From the NCBI GenBank assembly GCA_963770245.1, contig CAVYOX010000013.1, forward strand, positions 62,001-126,000: a stretch of 64,000 nucleotides of DNA, in the 5' to 3' direction. The translations under genes and the position numbers were made by a program. Source of the stretch: PALSA-270 sp963770245. Its GTDB lineage: Bacteria; Acidobacteriota; Terriglobia; Terriglobales; Acidobacteriaceae. This document shows positions 1 to 8,526 of this stretch, in pieces. Positions within the stretch are counted from its first letter, which is position 1. Every line of letters begins with the position of its first letter. A model generated the notes under the pieces. It did not search any database. It was not told where the DNA came from and saw nothing but the letters and a program-made list of their open reading frames with translations.

Positions 1-1307
1 GTATTGCCGGCGGTCCCGACACCGTTGAAAGCGATGCTCAGCTCGAAGTTGCTGAGCAAGGGGTCGCTCTGTTTGGCCTTCTGCCAGGCCACCAATTGAG
101 TCATGTCAGAAGAGGTCAGGCGGAAAGTTGGCAGTGAGGGATCATCGCCCAACGTGCGATCGTGAGTGATGGGGTTGGTGCATGCGGTACCCGGGATCCA
201 CTCCGCGTCGTTGATGAAGAAGTCATCAATGGACTGAGTGGCGAACACATGATACTCGCCGAGGAATATACCGCGGGTCACCCAGTTCACGAGCCCGTAG
301 GCCAGAACCAAGTCGTGGGTGAGGTACGGATTGCTGTCGAAGGTCTGTGTGAGGTATTCCCGTCCATCCCCGAGGACATAGTCAAGGGATAATGCGTTGC
401 CCGCACTATCGGACAACAGCGGGGTCACGGAGGCCCCGGCCGGCAGTGGAGTGACCGAGCCATTGTTAGGTGTCGCCAGATAGACAAAGGCGTTCGAGAT
501 GGATAGAGGCGTGCTCGTATTTGCGTAGAAAAATGTCGAAGCGCCGGCGGGAGTGAAGTTGGCGCTGTAGGTCTCGGTGGAATCCACGGTTGCGTTGTCG
601 GGGTTCAATCCGAAATCCGTACCCGGAAAGGTGAACCAATTGATCTGCCGCGCTTTGAAGGTCTGCTCATATGCGGTCAGCAAGGGCATCCCCGGCAGCG
701 TATAGATGTCGTTTCCAAAGGCGAAAATCACGCCCTGGTAAAAACCATGGCAACTGCCATCGGACAGCATGGAGGCGCTGACGCCGGCCGAAACATCTAC
801 GACCGTGTAGGGTACGCCGAAATAATTAAGCGCCTGCAGGATGGCAGGAAAGTCTGCATAACCGGCTCCGGCGTTGGCGCCGCTGTTGTTCACCACCAAG
901 AGTTTCAAATCGGTGGTGGGAATCGAACAGGAGACCGGGGCTCCGCCGATGGCACTCAGAAACGCCAGCCCAGAAACGCCGCCCGAAGTGGCGGTGATGG
1001 GTATGCCGACCGAACTGCTGGCGACGACACTGGCTAGGCCCGAACTGGAGATGTTAACCGCTGCGCCGCCGGCTGCCCAGCTCACACTATTCGTGAGGTC
1101 GACGGCAGTGCCATCGCTATAGGTGCCGGTTGCGGTGAATTGTTGGTTGCTGCCTGTGCCTACGGTTACGCTGGGCGGGAACACGGCGATCGAGACCAGC
1201 GTCTGCGCAAGCGCCGGACTCGACCACGCCGCAATGACAAAGCCGAGCAGGGCAATCGAGAGTTGAGAGACAGAGATAGAGCGGGCGCGCAACGAACTCA
1301 TAATCAT
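1..1307 (-). CDS. Secreted Ig-like domain protein, possibly Agd3-like polysaccharide deacetylase (5' part, cut by left edge)
   Basis: Reading the minus strand from ATG 1307 gives about 435 residues open to the left edge, so the C-terminus is missing. A GAGGT ribosome site lies 9 bases upstream. Residues 1-34 form a signal peptide ending ALA/Q. Residues about 36-115 match the bacterial Ig-like (Big_2) pattern seen in the 35.5-38.8 kb protein (SIAV..P, QQFTATGTYSDGT). The rest begins with a beta-alpha stretch (TDLKLLVVNNSGANAG, then ALNYFGVPYTVVD) and reaches SIDDFFINDAEWIPGT near residue 358. This order resembles the carbohydrate-binding plus NodB-like deacetylase layout of Agd3-type (CE18) enzymes, where an Asp-Asp pair binds the metal. 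That resemblance is from memory; the Ig-like and secretion calls are firmer. It would act outside the cell on a polysaccharide. Confidence 0.75.
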   Translation of the reverse strand, partial: MIMSSLRARSISVSQLSIALLGFVIAAWSSPALAQTLVSIAVFPPSVTVGTGSNQQFTATGTYSDGTAVDLTNSVSWAAGGAAVNISSSGLASVVASSSVGIPITATSGGVSGLAFLSAIGGAPVSCSIPTTDLKLLVVNNSGANAGAGYADFPAILQALNYFGVPYTVVDVSAGVSASMLSDGSCHGFYQGVIFAFGNDIYTLPGMPLLTAYEQTFKARQINWFTFPGTDFGLNPDNATVDSTETYSANFTPAGASTFFYANTSTPLSISNAFVYLATPNNGSVTPLPAGASVTPLLSDSAGNALSLDYVLGDGREYLTQTFDSNPYLTHDLVLAYGLVNWVTRGIFLGEYHVFATQSIDDFFINDAEWIPGTACTNPITHDRTLGDDPSLPTFRLTSSDMTQLVAWQKAKQSDPLLSNFELSIAFNGVGTAGN

Positions 1308-1386
1308 CGGGAACCTACCTCAGAAGTGAAGACTCGAGCGCGGGTTTTTGGGGGAGGAACCGCCTAGCGACCAATCTGCCATCCGC

Positions 1387-1551
1387 TTAGACATCCGCTG
1401 TGTCGGGTCGCGCGCGAAGTATCTGCAGATTTTCGATTTCGTTGCCTTTGCGCAACTCAATCACGTGAAATTCTGGAAAACTCGCACTTTTGCTCAAACC
1501 TCGAGCACAAGGGGCCGCAATGCACTTATAGGTGTTTTGCGGGTTGGTCAC
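1387..1551 (-). CDS. Small hypothetical protein (54 aa)
   Basis: A short frame from GTG 1551 to TAA 1387 carries a protein-like segment (FPEFHVIELRKGNEIENLQI) with amphipathic composition and an N-terminal Cys pair (YKCIAAPC). No good ribosome site precedes the GTG and the frame stays open for a few codons upstream, so the start is uncertain. It lies 80 bases upstream of the secreted protein gene on the same strand. I do not recognise the family; it may be chance or a remnant. Confidence 0.25.
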   Translation of the reverse strand: MTNPQNTYKCIAAPCARGLSKSASFPEFHVIELRKGNEIENLQILRARPDTADV

Positions 1552-1960
1552 AAGAAGTAGGTCGTCGTGGTTCCCACCCTACTTCTCGACCACCTCGGAC
1601 CTCCTGCTGCGCAAACCTATTTCATTGGGCGTGGCAGAGAGGATCGACATGGGTCTTTCGTCCGCTGAGTCTGTCCATTGGCCTGGCGGATTTGTTGCTG
1701 TTCCGCTCATTCTTATGGGGGTTGCCGTTTTGGCGAGCGGCATCCCGGCGCACGGCGGGGAGCGCATTCTTCCGGATGGCTCGATGTCGGATCATTCTTA
1801 CTGGGACGGGAGCGGTCGTTCGGTGGATCCCTTCAGGCGCCTTTGGATCGTTGCCACCCACCAAGGACCACAGGTCAACTGATGTTCGGGGGAAGCATTT
1901 TTTCCTTTTGTTCAAAATTGACCAGCCAGGGTGCCCACGTGAATTGCATGATGGCCAGGT
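1552..1960. other. Intergenic, no confident gene
   Basis: Open frames exist on both strands but none carries a recognisable family. The best is a plus-strand frame from ATG 1649 to 1882 (77 residues) with a GAGAGGAT stretch upstream and one hydrophobic segment (FVAVPLILMGVAVLASGI). It could be a small exported protein but nothing else supports it. Confidence 0.3.
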
Positions 1961-2131
1961 ATGAACGCCAAGGACCTGACCCCGAAGCAACGATTGGCGG
2001 TTCGCTGTCCCACCTGCGGCGCCAGGCGGGGCGAGAAGTGCGAACTCGGCACCGGTCAGCCGCGCACCTATCCGCACCGAGATCGACGACTAATGGCAGC
2101 TGATCTCATCGAGCTAACCGCTAAAAAATAA
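1961..2131 (+). CDS. Small zinc-finger-like protein (56 aa)
   Basis: ATG 1961 to TAA 2131 encodes 56 residues containing CPTCGARRGEKCELGTG followed by PRTYPHRDRR. The CPxCxA-x-x-G-x-x-C ... R..H..R pattern is that of small zinc-binding proteins found in phages and many acidobacterial genomes, so the three Cys and the His probably bind zinc. The Arg/Lys-rich tail would suit nucleic-acid contact, but the function is unknown. No strong ribosome site is seen. It stands alone between non-coding stretches. Confidence 0.6.
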   Translation: MNAKDLTPKQRLAVRCPTCGARRGEKCELGTGQPRTYPHRDRRLMAADLIELTAKK

Positions 2132-2151
2132 TGCGGTTGCTTCCTATTTTC

Positions 2152-2168
2152 CACAGAGAGCCTCTGTG
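2152..2168. terminator. Possible hairpin downstream of small zinc-finger gene
   Basis: A perfect 7-base inverted repeat (CACAGAG - AGC - CTCTGTG) starts 20 bases after the stop at 2131. No U-tract follows on the plus strand. On the minus strand the hairpin would be followed by AAAATAGG, not T. It is a weak terminator candidate. Confidence 0.25.
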
Positions 2169-2447
2169 TGCTGTGACGTCGGTCACTGACTTCCTTCAGA
2201 TTTTCTCTTAATCCTGTCCGATGCGCTGGAGCCGCTGCAGGTCGGTCGGGCAACTTCCCCCCCGCTCATAGCTTCACCATCTTCCCCGACCGACGGGGGG
2301 AGAAGCGGCCAGCGCAACCTACTGGTCAATGGGACGTGTGACACTCGCCAGCCACATCCGCCGGCTGGCTAGAACACGTTCTCGACTTGCTTTTGTCGCC
2401 CCGGATTCAGATAGCTGATCCACTTCATTCGGGAGGAGATTTGCACG

Positions 2448-2633
2448 ATGCGTGACCGAGAGCCAGCGGGATGGCGCGAACTCCTACAGAAAGCGCAGCA
2501 GCAGGAAGACCCTGCGAAACTCATTGAAATCATAAAGCAACTCAACCGCTTACTTGCGCAGTGCGAGAAACAAGTGGCCCGGGAGACGCAAAACGGAGAG
2601 TTCCTCTCCTTGGCGCGAGAGGTTGGGGGATGA
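2448..2633 (+). CDS. Small conserved helical protein (61 aa)
   Basis: Starts at ATG 2448 behind a clear GGAGGAG ribosome site. The 61 residues are highly charged and predicted all-helical (REPAGWRELLQKAQQQEDP, then KLIEIIKQLNRLLAQCE), with no signal peptide. Short proteins of this kind (W-x-E-L-x-x-K-A-x-x-E-x-D-P ... L-I-x-x-L-N-x-x-L) recur in acidobacterial genomes without a known role. It is monocistronic here. The strong ribosome site and lack of an overlapping gene support a real product. Confidence 0.6.
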   Translation: MRDREPAGWRELLQKAQQQEDPAKLIEIIKQLNRLLAQCEKQVARETQNGEFLSLAREVGG

Positions 2634-3385
2634 GGTTGGGGGATAAAGACCAAAAGCAATTTGCGAGTATCGGAGTCTACTCCGTCCCCGCCGCCAGCAG
2701 CGTTTGCTCCCCGATTCGAAGCTAGGCCATCCTAGTCGGCCCAGATTGGCAAAAGCGGCCATGATGGAATCTCGGGCGGCTAAAACTGTCACCGTCCGAT
2801 CCTCCTTGGTTCCCAATGGCCGATTCCGGCCGATCGCTCGAAGCCGATCCGAACTGCCTCGCGAGATGGAGGTCAGGTCGGCCTCGAACCAACGCTGCGC
2901 TGCTTGATCGCGCATTGCCATCGCCTTACGTGGAATCCCTACAGAAGTACATCAAGTAAGTAATCGTGTATGCTCTTGCCAGCCGGGCTGGGAATGATAG
3001 CCTTGGTCTGTATTTTCTCTCTGCATATTCTTGCTCATTGCAGGGGATCGTCGAGTTGGTTTTTCTGCCGATGGAGGATGGGGACGGAGACCCCCGGCCA
3101 TCGATGATATCCCACTTAGAACGATGATTTGGTTGGCGTTTTGCTGCAGCCCAAGGCCGAGCCGATGCCTCACAGTGCGCCCTCGGCTGAGGGCTACTTC
3201 TGTTTCGGTTCTGGATTGAGCGATGAGCATGGCCGCCGGTGGCTATGGCTCGGTTTGGGATCGCTAGGGCGAACCGGTCCCGAACCCTACGATAGGTCTC
3301 GCAGGGAGGCGCAGTTGTTCACGACAGAGTTCGGAACGGCCGCTTCAATCCGTAGTTTCTAGTTTCGCGCCGGGACTGAGGATTC
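2634..3385. other. Intergenic, no gene seen
   Basis: About 750 bases with only overlapping low-complexity frames rich in Arg, Ser and Pro on both strands. A minus-strand frame (2550-2921) and plus-strand frames near 2704 and 3129 show no family signature and have no ribosome sites. The promoter of the operon that starts at 3386 presumably lies at the right end, but no clear -35/-10 pair was found. Confidence 0.4.
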
Positions 3386-4618
3386 ATGATGGCTGCTGAA
3401 AACCGGGCCTGGGTTGCGGCGACGCTCGATACCAAGGGCGCCGAGGCCGAATACGTATGCGGGCTGCTCGAGGCGGCCGGTCTGCCGGTCGCATTGGCCG
3501 ATCTATCAACCTCAGGGAACTCGCCGAACCCAACTGCGGTTTCGGCTTTCAACCGCGTTCTAGTATCCCCGGCCGACATCAGAGCCCATCATGCCCAGGC
3601 GCAAGGCTCAATGGTCTCGGGCGATCGCGGCGCCGCGATTGCCGCGATGACCGATGCCTTTGAGCGCTTCGTCCGCCAGCGGAACGACATCGGCGGCTTA
3701 CTCGGACTCGGCGGCTCGGGAGGTACGGCACTGATTGCACCGGCCATGCGCGCGCTGCCGATCGGTGTGCCCAAGCTGATGGTCTCGACGATGGCTTCGG
3801 GCAACGTCGCGGGTTATGTGGGCGCCAGTGATGTCACGATGGTCTATTCGGTGACGGATCTGGCCGGCCTGAACCGGATTTCCCGGCTCGTGCTTGGCAA
3901 CGCGGCGCACGCACTTGCGGGCATGATGCTGCACCCGACCCGGCCGCAAACCGAGGGGCGCCCGGCGGTCGGACTGACCATGTTCGGGGTGACCACGGCT
4001 TGCGTGCAGCAGATCTCGCAACGCCTCGATTCCCGCTTCGACTGCCTGGTGTTTCATGCGACTGGCACCGGTGGCCGGTCGATGGAAAAGCTGCTAGAGG
4101 ACGGCCATATCCGCGGGGTGCTCGACATCACGACGACCGAAGTTTCGGACTATCTCTTCGGGGGGGTGCTGGCGTGCACCGAAGACCGCTTCGGCGCAGT
4201 GTCGCGGACGGGTGCGCCTTACCTAGGGTCTTGCGGGGCGCTCGACATGGTGAATTTCGGCGCGCCCGAGACGGTGCCGGAACGCTATCGCGAACGCAAG
4301 TTTTATCCGCATAATCCGCAGATTACGTTAATGCGGACCAACGTCGAGGAGAACATTCGCCAGGCACGCTGGATTGCGGAACGGCTCAACCGCTGTCAGG
4401 GCGAAGTAAGATTCCTGCTCCCCCTGGGCGGGGTCTCGGCGCTCGATGCGCCGGGCCAGGCATTTTTCGATGCCGTCGCGGACCAGGCCTTGTTCGATAC
4501 ACTGGTGGCCGAGTTCCGGGCGACGGATCATCGCCGACTCATCGAGGTCCCGTATCACATCAACGATCCGCGGTTTGCAGCGATCGCCGCTGATGAGTTC
4601 TTGGCGATGGTCGATTGA
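3386..4618 (+). CDS. Tm-1-like ATP-binding domain protein (UPF0261)
   Basis: 410 residues. The N-terminus has the family hallmark ATLDTKGAEAEYVCGLL, and near residue 107 comes GLGGSGGTALIAPAMRALP, then PKLMVSTMASGNVAGYVG and the DVTMVYSVTDLAGLNRISR segment, all typical of UPF0261/Tm-1-like proteins. In tomato Tm-1 this domain binds the viral replication protein; the bacterial role is unsettled, although it keeps a nucleotide-binding fold. Start may be ATG 3386 or the adjacent ATG 3389, which sits 7 bases after GAGG and is better spaced. First gene of a three-gene operon; the next gene starts 29 bases later. Cytoplasmic, no signal peptide. Confidence 0.85.
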   Translation: MMAAENRAWVAATLDTKGAEAEYVCGLLEAAGLPVALADLSTSGNSPNPTAVSAFNRVLVSPADIRAHHAQAQGSMVSGDRGAAIAAMTDAFERFVRQRNDIGGLLGLGGSGGTALIAPAMRALPIGVPKLMVSTMASGNVAGYVGASDVTMVYSVTDLAGLNRISRLVLGNAAHALAGMMLHPTRPQTEGRPAVGLTMFGVTTACVQQISQRLDSRFDCLVFHATGTGGRSMEKLLEDGHIRGVLDITTTEVSDYLFGGVLACTEDRFGAVSRTGAPYLGSCGALDMVNFGAPETVPERYRERKFYPHNPQITLMRTNVEENIRQARWIAERLNRCQGEVRFLLPLGGVSALDAPGQAFFDAVADQALFDTLVAEFRATDHRRLIEVPYHINDPRFAAIAADEFLAMVD

Positions 4619-4647
4619 CGCCGAACGCCGACGGAAGGAAAAACTCC

Positions 4648-5478
4648 ATGCCACGTTTCGCGCGGAAGGAACTGCTCTCGAAATATGCCGAGATGGTTCG
4701 GCAGCGGCAGCCGATTGTCGGAGGTGGGGCGGGGACAGGCCTATCCGCTAAGTGCGAAGAGGCGGGCGGCATCGACCTGATCGTGATCTACAATTCGGGG
4801 CGCTATCGGATGGCAGGCCGGGGTTCTCTCGCCGGCCTCATGGCCTATGGCAACGCCAACCAAATCGTCATGGAAATGGGCAGCGAGGTATTGCCGGTGG
4901 TCCGCAAGACGCCGGTGCTCGCGGGGGTGAATGGCACGGATCCTTTCTGCGTCTTCGATCTCTTCCTCGACCAGATTGCGGCGCTTGGTTTTTCAGGGGT
5001 GCAGAATTTTCCGACCGTAGGACTGATTGACGGGACTTTTCGCCAGAATCTCGAAGAAACGGGCATGGGCTACAGCCTGGAAGTCGAGATGATCCAGCTG
5101 GCCCACGAAAAAGATCTGCTGACTACGCCCTATGTGTTCGATCCTGATCAGGCCGAAGCGATGGCGCGCGCTGGGGCCGACATCCTGGTCGCCCACATGG
5201 GCCTGACGACCGGCGGCGCCATTGGCGCGGAAACGGCTCGGACGCTCAAAGCCTGCGTGGAACAAATCGACGCGATCGCCCAGGCGGCGCTTGCCGTACG
5301 TTCCGACATCCTTATTCTTTGCCACGGCGGCCCGATCGCCGAGCCCGCCGATGCCGCTTTCGTGCTGCACAAAACCCGGCACTGCCACGGTTTTTTCGGC
5401 GCGAGTTCGATGGAGCGACTGCCGGCCGAGAAGGCGATCACCAACCAAACCCGAGAGTTCAAGCAGGTCCGATTCTAG
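4648..5478 (+). CDS. PEP-hydrolase family TIM-barrel protein
   Basis: 276 residues from ATG 4648, chosen because a GGAAGGA ribosome site stands 8-14 bases upstream; the frame itself is open further back to a TTG that overlaps the previous stop. The sequence fits the TIM-barrel family annotated as phosphoenolpyruvate hydrolase (PF09370): IDLIVIYNSGRYRMAGRGSL near the start, GVNGTDPF, GFSGVQNFPTVGLIDG, then ADILVAHMGLTTGG near residue 176, ILILCHGGPIAEP near 220 and GFFGASSMERLP near 249. These glycine-rich loops are expected to bind a phosphorylated substrate. In plant Tm-1 this domain is fused behind the UPF0261 domain, so genes one and two here are the unfused halves. Exact reaction unknown. 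Confidence 0.85.
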   Translation: MPRFARKELLSKYAEMVRQRQPIVGGGAGTGLSAKCEEAGGIDLIVIYNSGRYRMAGRGSLAGLMAYGNANQIVMEMGSEVLPVVRKTPVLAGVNGTDPFCVFDLFLDQIAALGFSGVQNFPTVGLIDGTFRQNLEETGMGYSLEVEMIQLAHEKDLLTTPYVFDPDQAEAMARAGADILVAHMGLTTGGAIGAETARTLKACVEQIDAIAQAALAVRSDILILCHGGPIAEPADAAFVLHKTRHCHGFFGASSMERLPAEKAITNQTREFKQVRF

Positions 5479-5493
5479 CGCCGGAGGCAGGCC

Positions 5494-5937
5494 ATGCAAA
5501 ATACGGTGTATATCAGCGACGTGATCGATCAGCCGATCGACAAGGTATGGAGTATCATGCGCGGCTTCAATGACATGCCGTCCTATCATCCGGCCATCCA
5601 AGGAAGCTTGATTGAAGACGGACTGCCATCGGACCAGGTCGGCTGCGTGCGGCGATTGACCCTGGGCGAGGGTTTCGTGCGCGAGCGCCTGCTATGCATG
5701 GACGACCTGAACTACGTGTTCACCTATGAAATTATCGAAGGCACGCTTCCCGTACGCGGCTACGTGGCAGGAGTCCGACTGCACCGTATCACCGAGGGGA
5801 ATCGGACCTTTGCGGAATGGTGGGCGGATTTCGAAGTGGTCGGAGCAGACCGTAACGCCATGATTGCGCAGATCGGGAATAACGTCTTTGCTGCCGGTTT
5901 CAGGGCGGTGGCGGCGAAGCTTGCGCGGGCTCGCTGA
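5494..5937 (+). CDS. SRPBCC-fold protein (polyketide cyclase/dehydrase-like)
   Basis: 147 residues starting at ATG 5494 with GGAGG 8 bases upstream and 15 bases after the previous stop, so it is the third gene of the operon. The start ISDVIDQPIDKVWSIMRGFNDMPSYHPAI is the classic SRPBCC/START-like opening, followed by GCVRRLTLG, YEIIEGTLPV and WWADFEV strands and a C-terminal helix. Such proteins form a hydrophobic pocket for small ligands and may act as cyclases, dehydratases or carriers. The partner genes suggest it handles a substrate or product of the TIM-barrel protein; this is inference. Confidence 0.8.
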   Translation: MQNTVYISDVIDQPIDKVWSIMRGFNDMPSYHPAIQGSLIEDGLPSDQVGCVRRLTLGEGFVRERLLCMDDLNYVFTYEIIEGTLPVRGYVAGVRLHRITEGNRTFAEWWADFEVVGADRNAMIAQIGNNVFAAGFRAVAAKLARAR

Positions 5938-6075
5938 GTTGCCGGGAAGACTCACGAGCTGCCAAGTTCCCGTTTGGGCAGTAGGTAGCGAAGACCGCCT
6001 GTTCCCTCCGCCGGCTAGGCGTTCCGGAGTGTGCCGAAGCGTAGCCAGAGGTTGAAAGCCTGTTTACCCGAGGTC

Positions 6076-8484
6076 TCACTCATACCGCAGCGCCACCATG
6101 GGATCCACTTTGGTGGCTCGCCGCGCGGGGATGTAGGCTGCGGTCAGGGCGGCGAATCCAACGAGCGCCACGACTGCGGCGTAAGTCGCCGGATCGGTCG
6201 CCCTGACTTCGAACAGAATGCTTTTGAGCAAGCGCGTGCTTGCCATGGCTACGCCCAATCCCAATGCCGTCCCTGCGAGCGTTAGCCTCATCCCTTGACG
6301 CAGCATGATTCCGAAGACGTCGCCCCGGCTCGCCCCCAGGGCCAACCGCAGGCCCATTTCGTTGGTGCGCTGTCCGAGGACATACGCCATGACGCTGTAC
6401 GCGCCCGCAGTCGCCAGGCACACCGCCAGTCCGGCGAAAAGGCTGAGCAGCAGGGCGCGAAAACGCGGAACCGCAACATCCTCGGATACGGTTGCCGCAA
6501 GCGTCGTGAACTCGACTGGCACGTCGGAAGACAGGGTATGTGCCTGGCGCCGCAGGGTCTCGGAAAGCGTGCCCGGGAGTATCATTCCGCGTACTACGAG
6601 ACTCAGGTTGGTCGAGGTTTCGGGATGTTGTTCGTAGGGCATGAAAAGCTCCGGCTGGGGCGCACTGGCCGGCCCATACTGCCTGGTATCTCCCGCAATG
6701 CCCACGATGGTCATCGCTTTCAGCGAGTCGAAACCGCAATAAATCTCGCGTCCGATGGGGTCCTGGCCGGGAAACGCCTGCCGCGCCAGGGACTGGTTGA
6801 TAATCGCGACAAAGGGCGCCTCATAGGCGTCGCCATCGCGGAAGTCGCGGCCGCGATCGAGAGGAATGCCGAGGCTTCGAAAGGTATCCGGAGCCACTAC
6901 AGAAAAGACCGCTTGCGGTGCCTGGATACCCAACTGGTCGGGCAAATGGTCGATCCAGTAACTCCCGTTGGAGTTCACTCGCCCCGGCAAGGTCCGCACC
7001 GCACCCGCAGCAGAGACCCCGGGCAGAGCCGAGACCTCGGCTAACAGCGACTTGTAAAATCGCGTGGCGCGTCGGTCGTCCTCGAGACTCGAGGCCGGGA
7101 AATCGCTCTCCATGACCAGAACGTTCTCGGGATGGAAACCGAGCGTCACCTGATGCAAGGCGGCAAAGCTCTTGATCAGCAAGCCGGCTCCGGCCAGCAG
7201 CACCACGGACAGTGCGATCTCGGTCGTCACCAGAACACCGCGTATCCAGCCCGCGCGGGCCGACGTGCCGGTCCTTGGCGTCGAGTGCTTAAGAGACTCG
7301 TTTAGATTGACTCTTGAAATATGGAAGGCGGGCACCAGGCCGCACAACAGGCTGACCGAGAGCGTGACGCCCAGCGTAAATAGCAGCACCAACGGGTCAA
7401 TCGCCGCCTCCGCCAGTCGAGGAACATCTCCGGGAGCGAGCGCAACGAGGACACGCGACCCCCAGGTAGCCAGCACCAACCCGGCAACACCGGCCAAGCC
7501 GGCCAAAACCAAAGTCTCGCTGACCAGTTGCCGGGTCAACCGTCCCCGGCTGGCACCGACGGCAGCGCGAATCGCCATCTCCCGGCTGCGCGCCGTCGCT
7601 CGAGCCAGCAGCAGGTTGGCGACGTTGGCGCAGGCAATCAGCAGAACCACGCCGACAGCCCCGAGCAGTAGATACAAGGTGAGCTGGACATCACCGACCA
7701 GGGCATCGCGCATGCGGATCACCGCCACGCTTTTGCCGTCATTGCTCGAAGGATATTGCTTTTCGAGGCGCGCGCCGATCGATGCCATCTCTGCCTGCGC
7801 CTGCTCTACGCTGACACCGTCTTTCAACCTTCCGACAACCTTATAGTTATGGGCAGAGCGCTCGTTTCCCTCGGGAAAAATCGTGTTGGCGGGGAACCAG
7901 AGATCGGTCTGGTCGGGAAAGTGGAAGCCCGGCGGCAGAACGCCAACAATATTGAGTGTTTTGCCGAGCATGCGCACCGACTGTCCGACGACCTTCGGAT
8001 CGCCAGCAAAATGGCTTTGCCAATACGATCGGCTGATGACCGCCGACCCGCCGCTGCCGGGTGCTTCTTCCTCCGCGCTGAACAGGCGTCCGGAGACGGG
8101 ATTGACCAGAAAAACGCGAAAGAACTCTGGCGTCACCATCGCGATATGGACATACTCCGCGGCCGATCCTGCTTTCACCGCCGCCTGGTCGGCCGCGTAG
8201 TACGCCAGCGAGCGAAAGGCATGGCTTTGGTCATGCCAGTCACGAAAGTCGGGCGCGGACACGAGCCCGCGATCGTCGGTCTTCCGCCACCAAGAGGAAA
8301 GCGCCACGATCCGGTCAGGATGGGGATAGTCGAGGGGTCGAAGCAAAACTGCGTTCACCACGCTGAAAATGGCAGTATTGGCGCCAATCCCGAGGGCCAG
8401 CGTGATGACCACAACTGCAGTGAAGCCGGGGCTCTTTCGCAACTGGCGAAGCCCATAGCGCAGATCTTGCATCGATCCAGTCAT
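6076..8484 (-). CDS. ADOP-type FtsX/MacB permease
   Basis: 802 residues. The N-terminus LRYGLRQLRKSPGFTAVVV then ITLALGIGANTAIFSVVNAV is diagnostic of the acidobacterial duplicated permeases, which hold two MacB periplasmic-core/FtsX units. The first FtsX membrane block lies near residues 275-400 (LYLLLGAVGVVLLIACANVA then REMAIRAAVGASRGRL) and the second near 680-800 (NEMGLRLALGASRGDVFGIM), ending with IPARRATKVDPMVALRYE. No ATPase is encoded beside it, as usual for this family, so the transported substrate is unknown. Start ATG 8484 has AAGGA upstream; ATG 8472 is an alternative. It follows another ADOP gene by 42 bases on the same strand and is probably cotranscribed. Confidence 0.9.
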   Translation of the reverse strand: MTGSMQDLRYGLRQLRKSPGFTAVVVITLALGIGANTAIFSVVNAVLLRPLDYPHPDRIVALSSWWRKTDDRGLVSAPDFRDWHDQSHAFRSLAYYAADQAAVKAGSAAEYVHIAMVTPEFFRVFLVNPVSGRLFSAEEEAPGSGGSAVISRSYWQSHFAGDPKVVGQSVRMLGKTLNIVGVLPPGFHFPDQTDLWFPANTIFPEGNERSAHNYKVVGRLKDGVSVEQAQAEMASIGARLEKQYPSSNDGKSVAVIRMRDALVGDVQLTLYLLLGAVGVVLLIACANVANLLLARATARSREMAIRAAVGASRGRLTRQLVSETLVLAGLAGVAGLVLATWGSRVLVALAPGDVPRLAEAAIDPLVLLFTLGVTLSVSLLCGLVPAFHISRVNLNESLKHSTPRTGTSARAGWIRGVLVTTEIALSVVLLAGAGLLIKSFAALHQVTLGFHPENVLVMESDFPASSLEDDRRATRFYKSLLAEVSALPGVSAAGAVRTLPGRVNSNGSYWIDHLPDQLGIQAPQAVFSVVAPDTFRSLGIPLDRGRDFRDGDAYEAPFVAIINQSLARQAFPGQDPIGREIYCGFDSLKAMTIVGIAGDTRQYGPASAPQPELFMPYEQHPETSTNLSLVVRGMILPGTLSETLRRQAHTLSSDVPVEFTTLAATVSEDVAVPRFRALLLSLFAGLAVCLATAGAYSVMAYVLGQRTNEMGLRLALGASRGDVFGIMLRQGMRLTLAGTALGLGVAMASTRLLKSILFEVRATDPATYAAVVALVGFAALTAAYIPARRATKVDPMVALRYE

Positions 8485-8526
8485 TCGATATTCATCCTTA
8501 TGTTCTGGTTCTCAAAGAACCGTGCC

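Noticed and set aside
1622..2077. 151-residue minus-strand frame
   Set aside because: No motif and no ribosome site; it overlaps the small zinc-finger gene on the other strand, which has better support.
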